From Claveliimonas bilis (GTDB lineage: Bacteria > Bacillota > Clostridia > Lachnospirales > Lachnospiraceae): a stretch of DNA of 64,000 nucleotides. The notes under the pieces were generated by a model. It made no database searches. It was given only the letters and a program-made list of their open reading frames with translations, and had not been told where the DNA came from. How positions within the stretch are numbered: position 1 is the stretch's first letter; each line of letters opens with the position of its first letter. The stretch is taken from contig NZ_AP024845.1 of assembly GCF_020892095.1 (NCBI RefSeq), forward strand, positions 434,001-498,000, given 5' to 3'. Positions 1 through 9,684 of the stretch are shown one piece after another. The translations under genes and the position numbers were made by a program.

Positions 1-1836
1 CAGATGTTCCTTAGCCCTTGTGATTCCCACATAACAAAGCCTTCGCTCCTCCTCTATCTCCTCCGGATCGTCTGCCGTAATGGTCATATAGCTTGGAAAC
101 AGCCCATCTTCCATACCTGCAAGATAAACCTGTGGAAATTCCAGTCCTTTGGCGCTGTGCAGCGTCATCAAAACAACATAGTCGCTGTTCTCATCCAGAC
201 TGTCCACATCCGCTACAAGAGCAACCTCTTCCAGGAATCCACTTAACCCCGGTCTCTCTCCCTGTTCCTGGCAGGCCTCCTCATAAGCGGCTATTTTATT
301 TTTCAGCTCATCAATATTTTCAATTCTTGCTTCCGCCTCTATTTCCCCTTCTGTTTTCAGCTCTTCTATGTACCCGGTGGTTTCCAGGATCTCATCCAGA
401 AGCTGAGAAATACTGATCTCATCAGCCCTGGTACGGAAATGTTCCATCAAAGCTGCAAATGACTCCAGCCGTGCAAGTCCTCTTCCGATTCCCGGAATCA
501 GATCTGCTCCCAGCAAAGCCTCATAAAAACTGATATCTCTGGCAAGGGCATATTCCTGCAGCCGGTTTACACTGGTAAGTCCGATCCCTCTTTTTGGAAC
601 ATTGATAATACGTCTGACCGCAAGGTCGTCTCTGGCATTATCAATAGTCTTTAAATAAGCAAGCAGATCTTTTATTTCCCGCCTTGCATAGAAATTAATG
701 CCGCCCACAATTTTATAGGGAATATTGGCCGCTACAAGCTTCTCCTCCAAAAGCCGGGACTGAGCGTTTGTCCGGTAAAGGACCGCATTATCATTATAAT
801 TGCACCTTCCGTTTTCTATGTTCTCTTTTATATCGCCCACAATATATTCTGCCTCGTCATAGGCGGTGTCAAACTGACGAAAGGTGATCTTTTCTCCCTG
901 ACCGTTATCCGTCCACAATGTCTTTTCTTTTCTGCCCCTATTGTTTCTTATCACTGCATTTGCTGCATCGAGTATCGTACTTGTGGACCGGTAATTCTGC
1001 TCCAGCTTGATCACCCTGGCATCCTCAAACACCTGCTCAAAATTCAGGATATTTCTGATATTTGCTCCCCGGAATTTGTAGATGGACTGGTCATCATCAC
1101 CTACTACACATAAATTCCGGTATTTAGCAGCCAGCAGACTGACAAGCTGAAACTGTACCGTATTGGTATCCTGGTATTCATCGATCATAATATACCGGAA
1201 GCGCTCCTGATAATAGTCCAGAACCTCCGGCTGTGTCTGGAACAGCTGCACCGCTTTCAGAAGAAGGTCGTCAAAATCCAGTGCGTTATTTGCCCTCATC
1301 TGTTTTTCATATTCCTCATAGACGGAAGCTATTTTCTGCCTTCCGAAATCCCCTTCTGACTGCAGCCGGTATTCTTCCGGAGTAATAAGCTCATTTTTCG
1401 CCGCTGAAATAGCTGCCAGAAGATTTCTCTCCCGATAAACTTTTGTATCAATCTGAAGACGTTTGCACACATCCTTCATCAATGTTTTCTGATCGTCTGT
1501 GTCATAAATCGTAAAATTTGTATCGTATCCCAGGCGATCAATGTGGCGTCTCAAAATCCTCACGCATGTAGAGTGAAAAGTACTCACCCAAATGCTTTCC
1601 GCCCCAAAACCAACGATCTGATCCACCCTTTCTCTCATCTCGCCGGCCGCTTTATTTGTAAAAGTAATGGCAAGGATATTCCAGGGATTAATTCCTTTTT
1701 CTTCTATTAAATATGCAATCCTGTGTGTCAGCACGCGGGTCTTTCCCGATCCGGCTCCTGCCAGGATCAAAAGTGGTCCCTCTGTATGATATACCGCTTC
1801 TCTTTGCGGCCCGTTCAGGCTGTCATAAATACTCAT
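1..1836 (-). CDS. pcrA: UvrD/PcrA-type DNA helicase, 3' end cut by window edge
   Basis: ATP-dependent 3'-5' superfamily 1 DNA helicase for repair and replication restart. Translating the minus strand from ATG at 1836 gives 612 codons without a stop, still open at base 1. Residues 26-33 read AGAGSGKT (Walker A), residues 219-224 DEYQDT (Walker B), and later GDDDQSIYKFRGA, QNYRST and YVGITRAK mark the standard helicase motifs. The start is supported by AAGGAG just upstream. The family is about 740 residues, so roughly 130 C-terminal residues lie left of the window. PcrA is the usual Firmicutes member; UvrD is the equivalent name elsewhere. Function is secure, the symbol slightly less so. Confidence 0.95.
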   Translation of the reverse strand, partial: MSIYDSLNGPQREAVYHTEGPLLILAGAGSGKTRVLTHRIAYLIEEKGINPWNILAITFTNKAAGEMRERVDQIVGFGAESIWVSTFHSTCVRILRRHIDRLGYDTNFTIYDTDDQKTLMKDVCKRLQIDTKVYRERNLLAAISAAKNELITPEEYRLQSEGDFGRQKIASVYEEYEKQMRANNALDFDDLLLKAVQLFQTQPEVLDYYQERFRYIMIDEYQDTNTVQFQLVSLLAAKYRNLCVVGDDDQSIYKFRGANIRNILNFEQVFEDARVIKLEQNYRSTSTILDAANAVIRNNRGRKEKTLWTDNGQGEKITFRQFDTAYDEAEYIVGDIKENIENGRCNYNDNAVLYRTNAQSRLLEEKLVAANIPYKIVGGINFYARREIKDLLAYLKTIDNARDDLAVRRIINVPKRGIGLTSVNRLQEYALARDISFYEALLGADLIPGIGRGLARLESFAALMEHFRTRADEISISQLLDEILETTGYIEELKTEGEIEAEARIENIDELKNKIAAYEEACQEQGERPGLSGFLEEVALVADVDSLDENSDYVVLMTLHSAKGLEFPQVYLAGMEDGLFPSYMTITADDPEEIEEERRLCYVGITRAKEHL

Positions 1837-1932
1837 ACTTTCTCCTTAAAATGATATTTTCACGTTACGCTTCATCATACCATACTTTTATTTTTCTTTC
1901 CAGCCTTGACTCACACCGCTATAGAATTATAT

Positions 1933-1961
1933 TTGATGTGACAGCATTCTTATGATATACT
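1933..1961 (+). promoter_or_regulatory. Sigma-A-type promoter for the DtxR-like gene
   Basis: TTGATG and TATACT are separated by exactly 17 bp, about 90 bp before the DtxR-like start codon. An inverted repeat TGCGC-N8-GCGCA follows at 2012-2029 in the leader and could be an operator or small hairpin. Confidence 0.6.
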
Positions 1962-2049
1962 ATGTACTAACACTGAGATAGGGTTGAAATTTCTACTGCA
2001 TGTGTTTACACTGCGCTGATTTTTGCGCAAGAAACCGAGGTGATCAGAT

Positions 2050-2409
2050 ATGAATATAAATGAATCTGCGGAAAATTATCTGGAAACGATTCTTATCTTA
2101 AGCAAATCCCATCCTGTCGTCCGCTCTGTGGATGTTGCTACCGAATTGGATTTTAAAAAATCCAGCGTCAGTGTGGCTATGAAAAAACTGCGGGAAAGCA
2201 ATCACATTCAGGTATCACCGGAAGGATACATCACTCTGACGCCATCCGGGCGGGAAATTGCCGAATGTATCTATGAACGTCATCAGCTGATCTCTTCCTG
2301 GCTGATCCGTCTCGGCGTGGATCCCAAGGTAGCTGTAGCAGATGCCTGCCGCATGGAACATGTCATCAGCGCCGAAAGTTTTGAAGCGATCAAACGCCAT
2401 ATTGAATAA
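2050..2409 (+). CDS. DtxR/MntR-family metal-dependent regulator
   Basis: 119-residue winged-helix protein. Residues 1-65 match the DtxR/MntR DNA-binding domain: the opening SAENYLETI, the recognition region around KKSSVSVAMKKL, then a wing ending at ITLTPSGREIAE. The remainder (RHQLISSWLIRLGVD through CRMEHVIS) matches the metal-binding dimerisation region, with the Glu/His pair typical of the family. It is slightly shorter than MntR (about 140 residues). A GAGGTGATC ribosome site precedes the ATG. It likely represses metal-uptake genes when Mn or Fe is bound, but no target gene is adjacent, so the metal is not assigned. Confidence 0.85.
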   Translation: MNINESAENYLETILILSKSHPVVRSVDVATELDFKKSSVSVAMKKLRESNHIQVSPEGYITLTPSGREIAECIYERHQLISSWLIRLGVDPKVAVADACRMEHVISAESFEAIKRHIE

Positions 2410-2439
2410 AGATCTTCACTGTTATCAGCGAACACAAAA

Positions 2440-2470
2440 CCGGTAAAGATTTCGTTCTTTACCGGCTCCT
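2440..2470. terminator. Shared hairpin terminator between convergent genes
   Basis: CCGGTAAAGA pairs with TCTTTACCGG around a short loop and is followed by CTCCTTTTATT. It lies between the convergent DtxR-like gene and the last gene of the polysaccharide operon and overlaps that gene's stop codon. Confidence 0.7.
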
Positions 2471-3223
2471 TTTATTCTCCGTTTCAACAATATCCTTTTC
2501 TCTCTGCAGTAAGTTTTTTACATATTCCAGATCCTTGGGCGTATCCACTGAAAGACTTTCCACCTCTTCAAGCACAATAAACTGCAGATGTTTTCCGTAA
2601 TCCAAAAAACGCAGCGTGTCGATTCCCTCGATCTTCTCAAAAGTCCCCGGCACAGAATTTTTGTAAAAGTCCAGCATCTTCTTATTATATCCAAGAATCC
2701 CCACATGTTTGTAATAGGTAACATCAATGGATAGAAAAGGGTTGGGGATTGGCGTTCTCGACATGTAGAGCGCCCGAAGGGATGAGTCAAACACTACTTT
2801 AATATTGGAAGGATCCAGCACTTCTGCCGGAGATGTCACAGGTGCAATAATATTGGTACCAAACTCCTCCTCTGTCGGAATAGTATCCGGAATCACAGCG
2901 TCGATATATTCCGGACGGATCAAAGGCTCATCACCGTTGATCTGCACATAGAAATCTGCCCCAATCCTTTCGGATACTTCCTGAAGCCTGCTGGCTGCAT
3001 TGCGGTGAGATGTTCCGGTCAGAACTGCCGGAATCTTCCATTTGCTGCATTCTTCCATAATCCTCTCATCATCTGCCGCTACCAGAACCTGATCTAATCT
3101 TTTTGCCTTTATTGCCTTCTGATACACCCACCAGATCATCGGCCTTCCCTGGATATCCTGAATGGGTTTCCCCGGAAGCCGGGATGCTCCATATCTGGCC
3201 GGTATAATTCCTACTGTCCGCAT
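2459..3223 (-). CDS. KdsB-like CMP-ulosonate (CMP-Kdo-type) cytidylyltransferase
   Basis: 254 residues, the usual size of KdsB. Predicted to activate a 3-deoxy-ulosonic acid with CTP to give the CMP-sugar used by a transferase. Residues 7-20 read IPARYGASRLPGKP, the CTP-binding signature of the Kdo cytidylyltransferase branch, and residues 94-101 QINGDEPL match the QGDEP metal-site motif. ATG at 3223 was chosen because GGGAGG precedes it and family homology begins exactly there; the frame is open 60 codons further upstream without similarity. Last gene of the operon. Kdo is normally Gram-negative, so the actual substrate (Kdo or another ulosonate) is open. Confidence 0.85.
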   Translation of the reverse strand: MRTVGIIPARYGASRLPGKPIQDIQGRPMIWWVYQKAIKAKRLDQVLVAADDERIMEECSKWKIPAVLTGTSHRNAASRLQEVSERIGADFYVQINGDEPLIRPEYIDAVIPDTIPTEEEFGTNIIAPVTSPAEVLDPSNIKVVFDSSLRALYMSRTPIPNPFLSIDVTYYKHVGILGYNKKMLDFYKNSVPGTFEKIEGIDTLRFLDYGKHLQFIVLEEVESLSVDTPKDLEYVKNLLQREKDIVETENKRSR

Positions 3224-3305
3224 TATGCTTTTCCTCCCTTTCCCGAAAACGACACAAAAGACATCTGCCTGAGATGATTCCCTCTCTTGTACGCCGCCAT
3301 TGACA

Positions 3306-4109
3306 TTATATTTTATATAAAAGGACCTCTTCTTTATTCTCTCTCCTTGTGATCGTTCTGCTTCCAGGGTGAAAGGCAAATTTCTCCCCTGCATATCTGG
3401 CAAACCCGTTTTCTACTCTTTCTTCCAGATATTTCACCGCTTCCTCCGGTTGATTCAGATCAATTCCGGCCATAATATCCGGCCCGTAATCCCACCATTT
3501 GACCTGTTCCAGCTTTTCGATCACTTTATCTGAAAAGCGTTTCCGGATCGTTCTTGCAGGCACGCCTCCCACAATCGTGTAAGGCTCCACATCCCTTGTC
3601 ACCACTGCCCCCGCTCCTACCACGGCGCCGTCTCCGATGGTCACTCCCCTCAAAATAACAGCCCGGTTACCGATCCAGACATCATTGCCGATGACGATCC
3701 TTGTCTTTCCTTTCAGTTCATGCTCTTTTTGATAACGCACAATCTCTTCCAGAAAACCCTCCTGACTGCACAGACTGTGGAAATTCCGGTTCCAACTGTT
3801 GTCCATATTCTGGAAAAGAAGATGGGTACTGATGGATTCAACGGGATGAACGGCGCCTCCCATGATCACTTCTGAAGCAAAAAGGGCGAATCTTCCAATG
3901 GATTCGATAAACCTAAGACTACTGTTCTGATTAAAAAAAGAAAATGCTCCGATCTTCTCCGCATCAATCTTTACTCCGGAACAAAATCTCACGGGAGCCT
4001 CCAGCACACAATCCTTTGCAGAGGCATAGCAAATATCTGTATCTTCTCCGGTAAGTGTAACCCCCTGGCCGTATTCTGTTGGAAAATAAAATTTTGAATT
4101 GATAAGCAT
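3306..4109 (-). CDS. Left-handed beta-helix (hexapeptide) acyltransferase, XAT/CatB-like
   Basis: 267 residues. Predicted acetyl-CoA-dependent O- or N-acetyltransferase acting on a sugar. Hexapeptide turns cover about residues 20-75 and again 125-180 ([24 protein letters not shown]), with the central insertion carrying the catalytic-type His (AVHPVESIS). The tail [10 protein letters not shown] is typical of the xenobiotic acetyltransferase branch. It lies between a KdsB-like gene and a second, related acyltransferase, which suggests sequential acetylation of the exported glycan. The acceptor sugar cannot be read from sequence. Confidence 0.8.
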   Translation of the reverse strand: MLINSKFYFPTEYGQGVTLTGEDTDICYASAKDCVLEAPVRFCSGVKIDAEKIGAFSFFNQNSSLRFIESIGRFALFASEVIMGGAVHPVESISTHLLFQNMDNSWNRNFHSLCSQEGFLEEIVRYQKEHELKGKTRIVIGNDVWIGNRAVILRGVTIGDGAVVGAGAVVTRDVEPYTIVGGVPARTIRKRFSDKVIEKLEQVKWWDYGPDIMAGIDLNQPEEAVKYLEERVENGFARYAGEKFAFHPGSRTITRRENKEEVLLYKI

Positions 4110-4175
4110 GTCTTCATTCCACCTGTCTCTTTTTCCTTACACACCGACGTCGGTATGCTCTGACTGTCCGAAATT

Positions 4176-4973
4176 TTATCCATTTTCCGGGAACTGGTAA
4201 AGCAGCGTCTTTTGATCCATAAGTTTACTGTAAATACAGCAGTATCCGTCTTTATACCGGATTTTCATTCCTGTTTCCATCGGAAGGATCGGCGTTATCT
4301 GATCCTTCTCTTTCTCCAGGATTTCCAGCACTTTGTCAAAATCTGCCCTTGCAAAATCTGCCTTCCCAAGAAGTCTTTCCCCATAATCCCACCACCGGAT
4401 CTTTTTCAAACGTTCTGTCTCTTCCCTGCTAAAGCGATATTCCCATATCTTTGCCGGATTACCATAGACAACCGAGTAAGAAGGTATATCTTTATCAGCA
4501 GCGGTACCGGGTAAAAGGATAGCTCCATCGCCAATAGAGATTCCTTCCGCCACTACTGAATGGGCACCGATATAAACATCGCTCCCTATCCGGAGTTTCT
4601 TCTTTGCAGTTGATCGATACACCTGTACAGGAACCATAAATTTTTCATACCAGGACAGAGCGCGCCCCTTTACAAAATAAGAGGTACTGATACGCTTTCC
4701 CGTTTCTGCCAGTTCCGCCCCAATGCTGCAGTATTCCCCTATGGTGACAAAACGTCCCACCGATTCTGTCCGCAGGATACTTGTTCCCCTTCCGATAAAA
4801 GTCCCCATACCGATAAATCCGGCCTCGATCTCTGCTCCATCACCAATACACACCGCTGCCTCTATATCTACCCGGGGACATCTTCTCTTATGACCGATCC
4901 TGCAGTCTCCATTTACTGTGACTGCCCGTCTTCCGTCAGGAAGCATAAGAGCCTGACTACGGTTCACCCACAT
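4176..4973 (-). CDS. Left-handed beta-helix acyltransferase (second copy)
   Basis: 265 residues and a distant paralogue of the downstream neighbour. Hexapeptide repeats run through residues 25-85 (VCIGDGAEIEAGFIGMGTFI) and 125-170 (LRIGSDVYIGAHSVVAEGIS), followed by RWWDYGERLL. Predicted sugar O-acyltransferase. No His is obvious at the position where the downstream copy has AVHP, where this protein reads STSYFVKG, so activity is less certain. It overlaps the upstream glycosyltransferase gene by 17 bp, indicating translational coupling. The last ~50 residues are not repeat-like and unassigned. Confidence 0.75.
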   Translation of the reverse strand: MWVNRSQALMLPDGRRAVTVNGDCRIGHKRRCPRVDIEAAVCIGDGAEIEAGFIGMGTFIGRGTSILRTESVGRFVTIGEYCSIGAELAETGKRISTSYFVKGRALSWYEKFMVPVQVYRSTAKKKLRIGSDVYIGAHSVVAEGISIGDGAILLPGTAADKDIPSYSVVYGNPAKIWEYRFSREETERLKKIRWWDYGERLLGKADFARADFDKVLEILEKEKDQITPILPMETGMKIRYKDGYCCIYSKLMDQKTLLYQFPENG

Positions 4974-6510
4974 CTCTTTTCACCTTTCCTTCCAATACGG
5001 AAATTTTACTCTTCAGCTCTTTTTCCCGTCTGATATATTCCAGAAGCCTTTTTTGAGTTGCCTCCAGAATCCCTTCCAGCATGCGGATTTTCATCTGATC
5101 GTCATTTAATTTTTCAATAGCAATTTCCTCTTCCAGATAAGGAAGCTTGATCTCTTCCCAAAATTCTGCTGCCATTTCTTTTATCTCTTCCTTTCCTGAC
5201 TGAAAAAATATTGTGTGCTGCCTTTCCCCTTCCCGGACACTGACAGGGATCATCTTCTCAAAGCTTTTCATCCGGTACCCTTTCTTTTCATTGAGATACA
5301 GGATACCTTCCGCCCCCTCTTCTCTTTCTTTCCCGCCTATTTCTCCTTTGATTCTCACATCCTCTTCTTCCAGATCTCCTGTAAAACAAAGACATGGGCC
5401 TTCTGCCTTTTCCCGGCTTACTGAAAATTTCCCCGAAAATTCCGGACAAAGCTCTGCCAGGTAATGAAGCTGAATCTCATTGACTCCTGATACACATATA
5501 TGGTATATTCCCAGATGGTCCGCCAGCCGTAAGGCTGCATAATAAATTCCGTCATACACATAACTTGTCTCATAGGAAGGTCCGAAAATAATATGCTCCT
5601 TAAATTCTCCCCGGATCTGATTGACCCCTGTAGAACTTACGGTGCAGACGCTGTCCGGCATCTTCTCAAACACAAGGGGAAGAAGCTCTGAAGGAAAAGT
5701 CTCACGGATCACCTCCGCCTCCGGAAAAAGCCGATGATAGTAAAGAATATCGTCCGGATGCGTTTTAATGATAACTTCCCTGTCTCTTAAATAATAAGCA
5801 AAGAGGTGACGGTAAATACAGATCTGTCCGTCGTAGGGAAGCTGCCCTAAATTGGCAAACTGCTGGGTCAGAAGAAGTACTCTGTCCTCCCTCCCTTTTT
5901 GAAAAGGAAGGGTAAAAATATGCCGGATGGCTTCTTTTTTCTGATCCGTCAGACTGTGAAAGTGTTCCATAACCTGAAAATCTTCTGCCTTTTTGTCATA
6001 AAATCCCTGTTCCTGGGCTTTCATATCACAATATTTTTTTGTAATCATGGAATTTTGATGATCGTACAGCCGATACTTTTCAATCAATTCATATCTGGCA
6101 GGTGAACTTTTTCGATGAATATCAGCCAGAATCCAGGGACGGCTTAAAGCTCCGCTTCCATCCTCAAACATTTCAAAGGGAATCCCTCGAAAAGCCATAT
6201 ATACCTGCAGGTAAGTATGGATGCCTGCTGCCAGTATTTTTTCAAAATCCTCCAGAGCATAAGGCAGGCTTACCTTCAGTTCTTCTTCTACCTGACGTAT
6301 GATCTCATCCTCGCTCCCCCTGTATCCGCCAAAGCGGAACAGATATACTTCATCAAAAAATCCCTTTGTCTCCAGTTCCCAGTATTTCGGCATCCTCTCC
6401 CGGATATAGGTTCCCAGGATTAAGATACATTTCTGATCTTTATAAAAAACCTGTCTGTGAACCATACATTCCAGAATCTGGTACGACGACAGCGCCTGAT
6501 ATAATATCAT
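4957..6510 (-). CDS. Sialyltransferase-like (GT52/GT38-type) CMP-ulosonate glycosyltransferase
   Basis: 517 residues from ATG at 6510, which overlaps the upstream stop (ATGA) and has GGAGG before it. Three motifs shared by bacterial CMP-sialic-acid transferases of families GT38, GT52 and GT80 appear in order: an acidic motif EDG at residues 116-118 (FEMFEDGSG), HP at 251-252 (IIKTHPDD) and SST at 292-294 (CTVSSTG). This predicts transfer of a CMP-activated nonulosonate or Kdo-like sugar, fitting the KdsB-like gene in the same operon. The last ~100 residues are charged and probably coiled coil. No signal peptide; likely cytoplasmic or membrane-peripheral. Linkage and acceptor unknown. Confidence 0.65.
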   Translation of the reverse strand: MILYQALSSYQILECMVHRQVFYKDQKCILILGTYIRERMPKYWELETKGFFDEVYLFRFGGYRGSEDEIIRQVEEELKVSLPYALEDFEKILAAGIHTYLQVYMAFRGIPFEMFEDGSGALSRPWILADIHRKSSPARYELIEKYRLYDHQNSMITKKYCDMKAQEQGFYDKKAEDFQVMEHFHSLTDQKKEAIRHIFTLPFQKGREDRVLLLTQQFANLGQLPYDGQICIYRHLFAYYLRDREVIIKTHPDDILYYHRLFPEAEVIRETFPSELLPLVFEKMPDSVCTVSSTGVNQIRGEFKEHIIFGPSYETSYVYDGIYYAALRLADHLGIYHICVSGVNEIQLHYLAELCPEFSGKFSVSREKAEGPCLCFTGDLEEEDVRIKGEIGGKEREEGAEGILYLNEKKGYRMKSFEKMIPVSVREGERQHTIFFQSGKEEIKEMAAEFWEEIKLPYLEEEIAIEKLNDDQMKIRMLEGILEATQKRLLEYIRREKELKSKISVLEGKVKRDVGEP

Positions 6511-9188
6511 GATCCTTCCTCCCATAATCCTGCTTTTTTCATTACCTCTGATACTGATTCCATCACAGCCTCTTCCCCAGTAGCAAAAAGGTCTCGGCCA
6601 AAGATATAATTTCCGAAATATTTTTTCAGCCACAGAAGATTTCTGGAAAAATACTGAAACGGCATATAGGCGTCATGACCGGATATATCCAGCATAAAGG
6701 GAAAATCCCGGAACCTTTTCTGATACTCCTTTACAAAATCCAGCGTTCCCTGATGGATCTCCCGGTTATGGCGGTAGTTTTCCACTTCCGGAATGTCATA
6801 GAGAAACTTCCCCTGCTGATCAAAGCCAAGGAAGGTGGGAGTGCTCGACTGGGTGAGTATCTCAAAAAAGAAAGAATTAAGTTTCTTGTTTTCTTCCTGA
6901 TGGGCGTCGTGGAGTCCCTTATTGTACATATTGGAAAAGATGTAAGTTTCCACTCTTTTCCTCTGCATCATCCCGGCCATATATGTGTCATTGACATTTC
7001 TTGCAGCTGCCAGCAGACAGTGGATCCGACAGTCCATCCCGTATGCCTCCTCCACAAGATACTTAACCTGAAGCACATTGTTGCCGGACCATCCTACATC
7101 TACTACCGCTGCCTTTTTCGCATTCTGGATCTTTCTCTCCAGATAAGAACGGATATAAGTATCATCGGCCTCATAACAGCTGCATACTTCATCCCAGTGA
7201 TCCAGCAAAAGCTCCCTTAATACTTTCTCATTTCCCGGTGTCAGAAATTCTTCTTCCTTCAGCCGGTAATCCGGCAGATATGCTTTTAGTCTTCCAGTAC
7301 CGGTTCGCTCCAGCAGCGTCCCTATCATAGATTTATACAGTGCATTGGCCTTATGATGAACGATCTGCAGAAGGTAAGGATGCCGGTTCTTTCTCACTGT
7401 CGTTTTCACCACCGGAATCCTGGACCAGAGAACATATTCTGTGGGGATGTCCGGATACATTTCCTGAAAAACTTTCTGATAAATATCCCCTTCCCGCGCA
7501 AGGAACAGGACCTTCTCCAGCTCATGTTCCCTGACATAACGGGCAATCCACTGGCAAAATCCCATGCAGTAAAACCCGGTATAGACAAACCCCACTTCAT
7601 AGTAAGGGGTAAAACTTCTCCTTCCGCTGTGCAGCCAGGCATTAACGATCCCACGATAAGCGCTCCCCGCAAGATAAGACATATCCTTCGCCCGGTATCT
7701 CCTGCCCGCCTCATTGACATTCTGATAAAACCGGGCGTCAATTCCCTTTTTCCGGGCTGATTCCAGATCAGATACAGGATGATCCCCCACATGAACGATG
7801 GTTCTGCCTGCATACTTCTTTTTCAGCACATCATAGAGTCCCCCGTCTCTTTTGGAACAGTTATAGTCGCAGGATACAATAATTTCGTCAAAGCCTTCAT
7901 AGCCGCAGCAGGAAAGGAGTTTCTCCATTTTGGCAGCAGAAAGATACATATCCGACAAAGCTACCAGGATCTTGCCCTGTTCTTTGAGTATATGAAAAAC
8001 TTCCAACATGTAGGGATTCCCGTAACACAGGCAGCATTCCATGGAAAATTCAAGTGCAGCACCTTCCTTCGGGTCGATCCCGGTCTCGTCCGCCACAAGA
8101 TCATAGATTTCCTCCAGTGTCACTTCCCTGTTGCCCCTTTTTAAACGGCTGTTCTGCCTTGCTTCTTCCTCCGCACTTCGCCTGATCTCACAGAAATCCA
8201 TAATATCAAGCTCCTCCCCTTCCAGAACAAAGAGGTCGTAAGGGTGCTCAAAGGGACGGAAGATCAGTGTGTCAAAAACATCGAATGAAATGACTTCATA
8301 GGGCATCATCCCTTTTGCAAGATGCATAAAGCTGATCCGTCCATCGCCGGCTGATTCGGCCCCTTTCTCCGGCAGAGGGCCGCTGTTTCCTCCCCTGTAT
8401 TTTTCTGCCGGCGCCGTCACAGAAACAGGGATGGAATAATCATGGTATTTCTTCCCGTCCCCTGTATATTTCAGCTTGTACTCATAGGAAATTCCCCCGC
8501 TGATCTTTTCATCCATATATGAGTCCTTTTCTGTCTGGATCAGAAATATATATGGCTTCCCTTCCTCCGCGCGGTAGAGATTATAATGAATAGCCCCCGG
8601 CGCCCTTTTCCAGGAAATTCGGATTCCTTCTCCTTGTTTTGCCTCCGCTGTCATAATCCCTGCCGCCGTATTTTGATTTCTGTTTTTTCCTTTTATATCT
8701 GAGGAAACTTTTTCTTTTCCCAGCTTTTGTGACAATTGCTCCATAAAGTACAATTCTTTATTCTGTACAGCAGATACGGTCAGAACCTCTGAAAATTCGC
8801 TGTAAAATCTGCCATCCAGGGAAACCTTATATTTAAGGAAATACATTTTTCCATTTCCCATTCCCTGCAGGGTGCATACATGATGCTTTTCTTTTTGTAA
8901 AAAATGGTATTTCACCCCGTCTGTAGAAAGATAAATATTGTAGCACACAGCACCCGGCACCCACTCCATGCGAACCTTTGCACTGTCCTTCTTTTGTTTT
9001 ACAAGGACAAACGTATGGATCCGGTTTTTCTGACTGTTCCGGTATTTCCAGGACAATCCCAGAAGCACAAGCCAATGTTTCCATCTTTTCTTCTTATGCT
9101 CCTCTAAATGTCCCCGGACATAGCGCTCATATTCTTTTTGTATTCTCTCATTTCGGCGGACAATCCTGTCATAAAACCAATCCTTCAT
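6507..9188 (-). CDS. COG5610-type protein: two FN3-like domains, HAD domain and LAREG domain
   Basis: 893 residues. After a basic N-terminus, two fibronectin-III-like modules lie at about 60-140 and 180-262 (VRMEWVPGAVCYNIYLS and IRISWKRAPGAIHYNLYRA). A HAD phosphatase-like domain follows, with motif I DVFDT at 303-307 and GDHPVSD near 478. The C-terminal half begins FLAREGDIYQ near 562 and recurs in two other proteins of this operon. COG5610 proteins are often encoded in polysaccharide loci; their biochemical role is not established to my knowledge. Overlaps the 3' end of the KdsC-like gene by 20 bp. FN3-like modules in a protein with no signal peptide are unusual. Confidence 0.7.
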   Translation of the reverse strand: MKDWFYDRIVRRNERIQKEYERYVRGHLEEHKKKRWKHWLVLLGLSWKYRNSQKNRIHTFVLVKQKKDSAKVRMEWVPGAVCYNIYLSTDGVKYHFLQKEKHHVCTLQGMGNGKMYFLKYKVSLDGRFYSEFSEVLTVSAVQNKELYFMEQLSQKLGKEKVSSDIKGKNRNQNTAAGIMTAEAKQGEGIRISWKRAPGAIHYNLYRAEEGKPYIFLIQTEKDSYMDEKISGGISYEYKLKYTGDGKKYHDYSIPVSVTAPAEKYRGGNSGPLPEKGAESAGDGRISFMHLAKGMMPYEVISFDVFDTLIFRPFEHPYDLFVLEGEELDIMDFCEIRRSAEEEARQNSRLKRGNREVTLEEIYDLVADETGIDPKEGAALEFSMECCLCYGNPYMLEVFHILKEQGKILVALSDMYLSAAKMEKLLSCCGYEGFDEIIVSCDYNCSKRDGGLYDVLKKKYAGRTIVHVGDHPVSDLESARKKGIDARFYQNVNEAGRRYRAKDMSYLAGSAYRGIVNAWLHSGRRSFTPYYEVGFVYTGFYCMGFCQWIARYVREHELEKVLFLAREGDIYQKVFQEMYPDIPTEYVLWSRIPVVKTTVRKNRHPYLLQIVHHKANALYKSMIGTLLERTGTGRLKAYLPDYRLKEEEFLTPGNEKVLRELLLDHWDEVCSCYEADDTYIRSYLERKIQNAKKAAVVDVGWSGNNVLQVKYLVEEAYGMDCRIHCLLAAARNVNDTYMAGMMQRKRVETYIFSNMYNKGLHDAHQEENKKLNSFFFEILTQSSTPTFLGFDQQGKFLYDIPEVENYRHNREIHQGTLDFVKEYQKRFRDFPFMLDISGHDAYMPFQYFSRNLLWLKKYFGNYIFGRDLFATGEEAVMESVSEVMKKAGLWEEGS

Positions 9189-9684
9189 ACTGTATTCCCC
9201 TTTTTTCCAGAATCATCTCCACAAATTCACGTACTGCTCCCTCCCCTCCTTTGCTGGAAAGTACAAAAGGACAGAAGGCCTTGATCTGTTTCGCTGCATC
9301 CTGGGGACAGACAGCCGTCCCTACGCATTTCATTGCCTCCAGATCATTCAAATCATCTCCAATATAGGCAGCCTCCTCCGGGGCAATCTTTTTCTCTTCA
9401 AGGAAGCGGACAAGGAACTCTTTTTTATCCTTTATATTCTGAAAGACCTCCCGGATGCCAAGCTCTTTTGCTCTTCTCGAAACACACATGCTCTCTCTTC
9501 CTGTCAGGATCACAGTCTCAATTCCCGCCTGTCTTGCAAGGAGGATCCCTGCCCCGTCCTTAATGGAAAACTTTTTCATTTCCTCTCCCCGGCTGTCCAG
9601 ATAAACCCCTCCGTCTGTCATCGTGCCGTCCACATCCAGGATCAGATACCGGATCATATCCAGCTTTTCAAGTACCTGCTGCAT
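9169..9684 (-). CDS. KdsC-like HAD phosphatase (YrbI family)
   Basis: 171 residues, the usual length of Kdo-8-phosphate phosphatase. The catalytic motif LDVDGT occupies residues 16-21 (DVD), followed by MTDGGVYLD, a family hallmark; TGRES gives motif II, and the GDDLND motif at 109-114 binds magnesium. Predicted to dephosphorylate a phosphorylated ulosonate or a related precursor. It is translated immediately after the aldolase gene (stop and start abut), supporting a joint step, and lies upstream of the KdsB-like gene in the same operon. No KdsA is present, so the substrate may not be Kdo-8-phosphate. Confidence 0.85.
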   Translation of the reverse strand: MQQVLEKLDMIRYLILDVDGTMTDGGVYLDSRGEEMKKFSIKDGAGILLARQAGIETVILTGRESMCVSRRAKELGIREVFQNIKDKKEFLVRFLEEKKIAPEEAAYIGDDLNDLEAMKCVGTAVCPQDAAKQIKAFCPFVLSSKGGEGAVREFVEMILEKRGIQYEGLVL

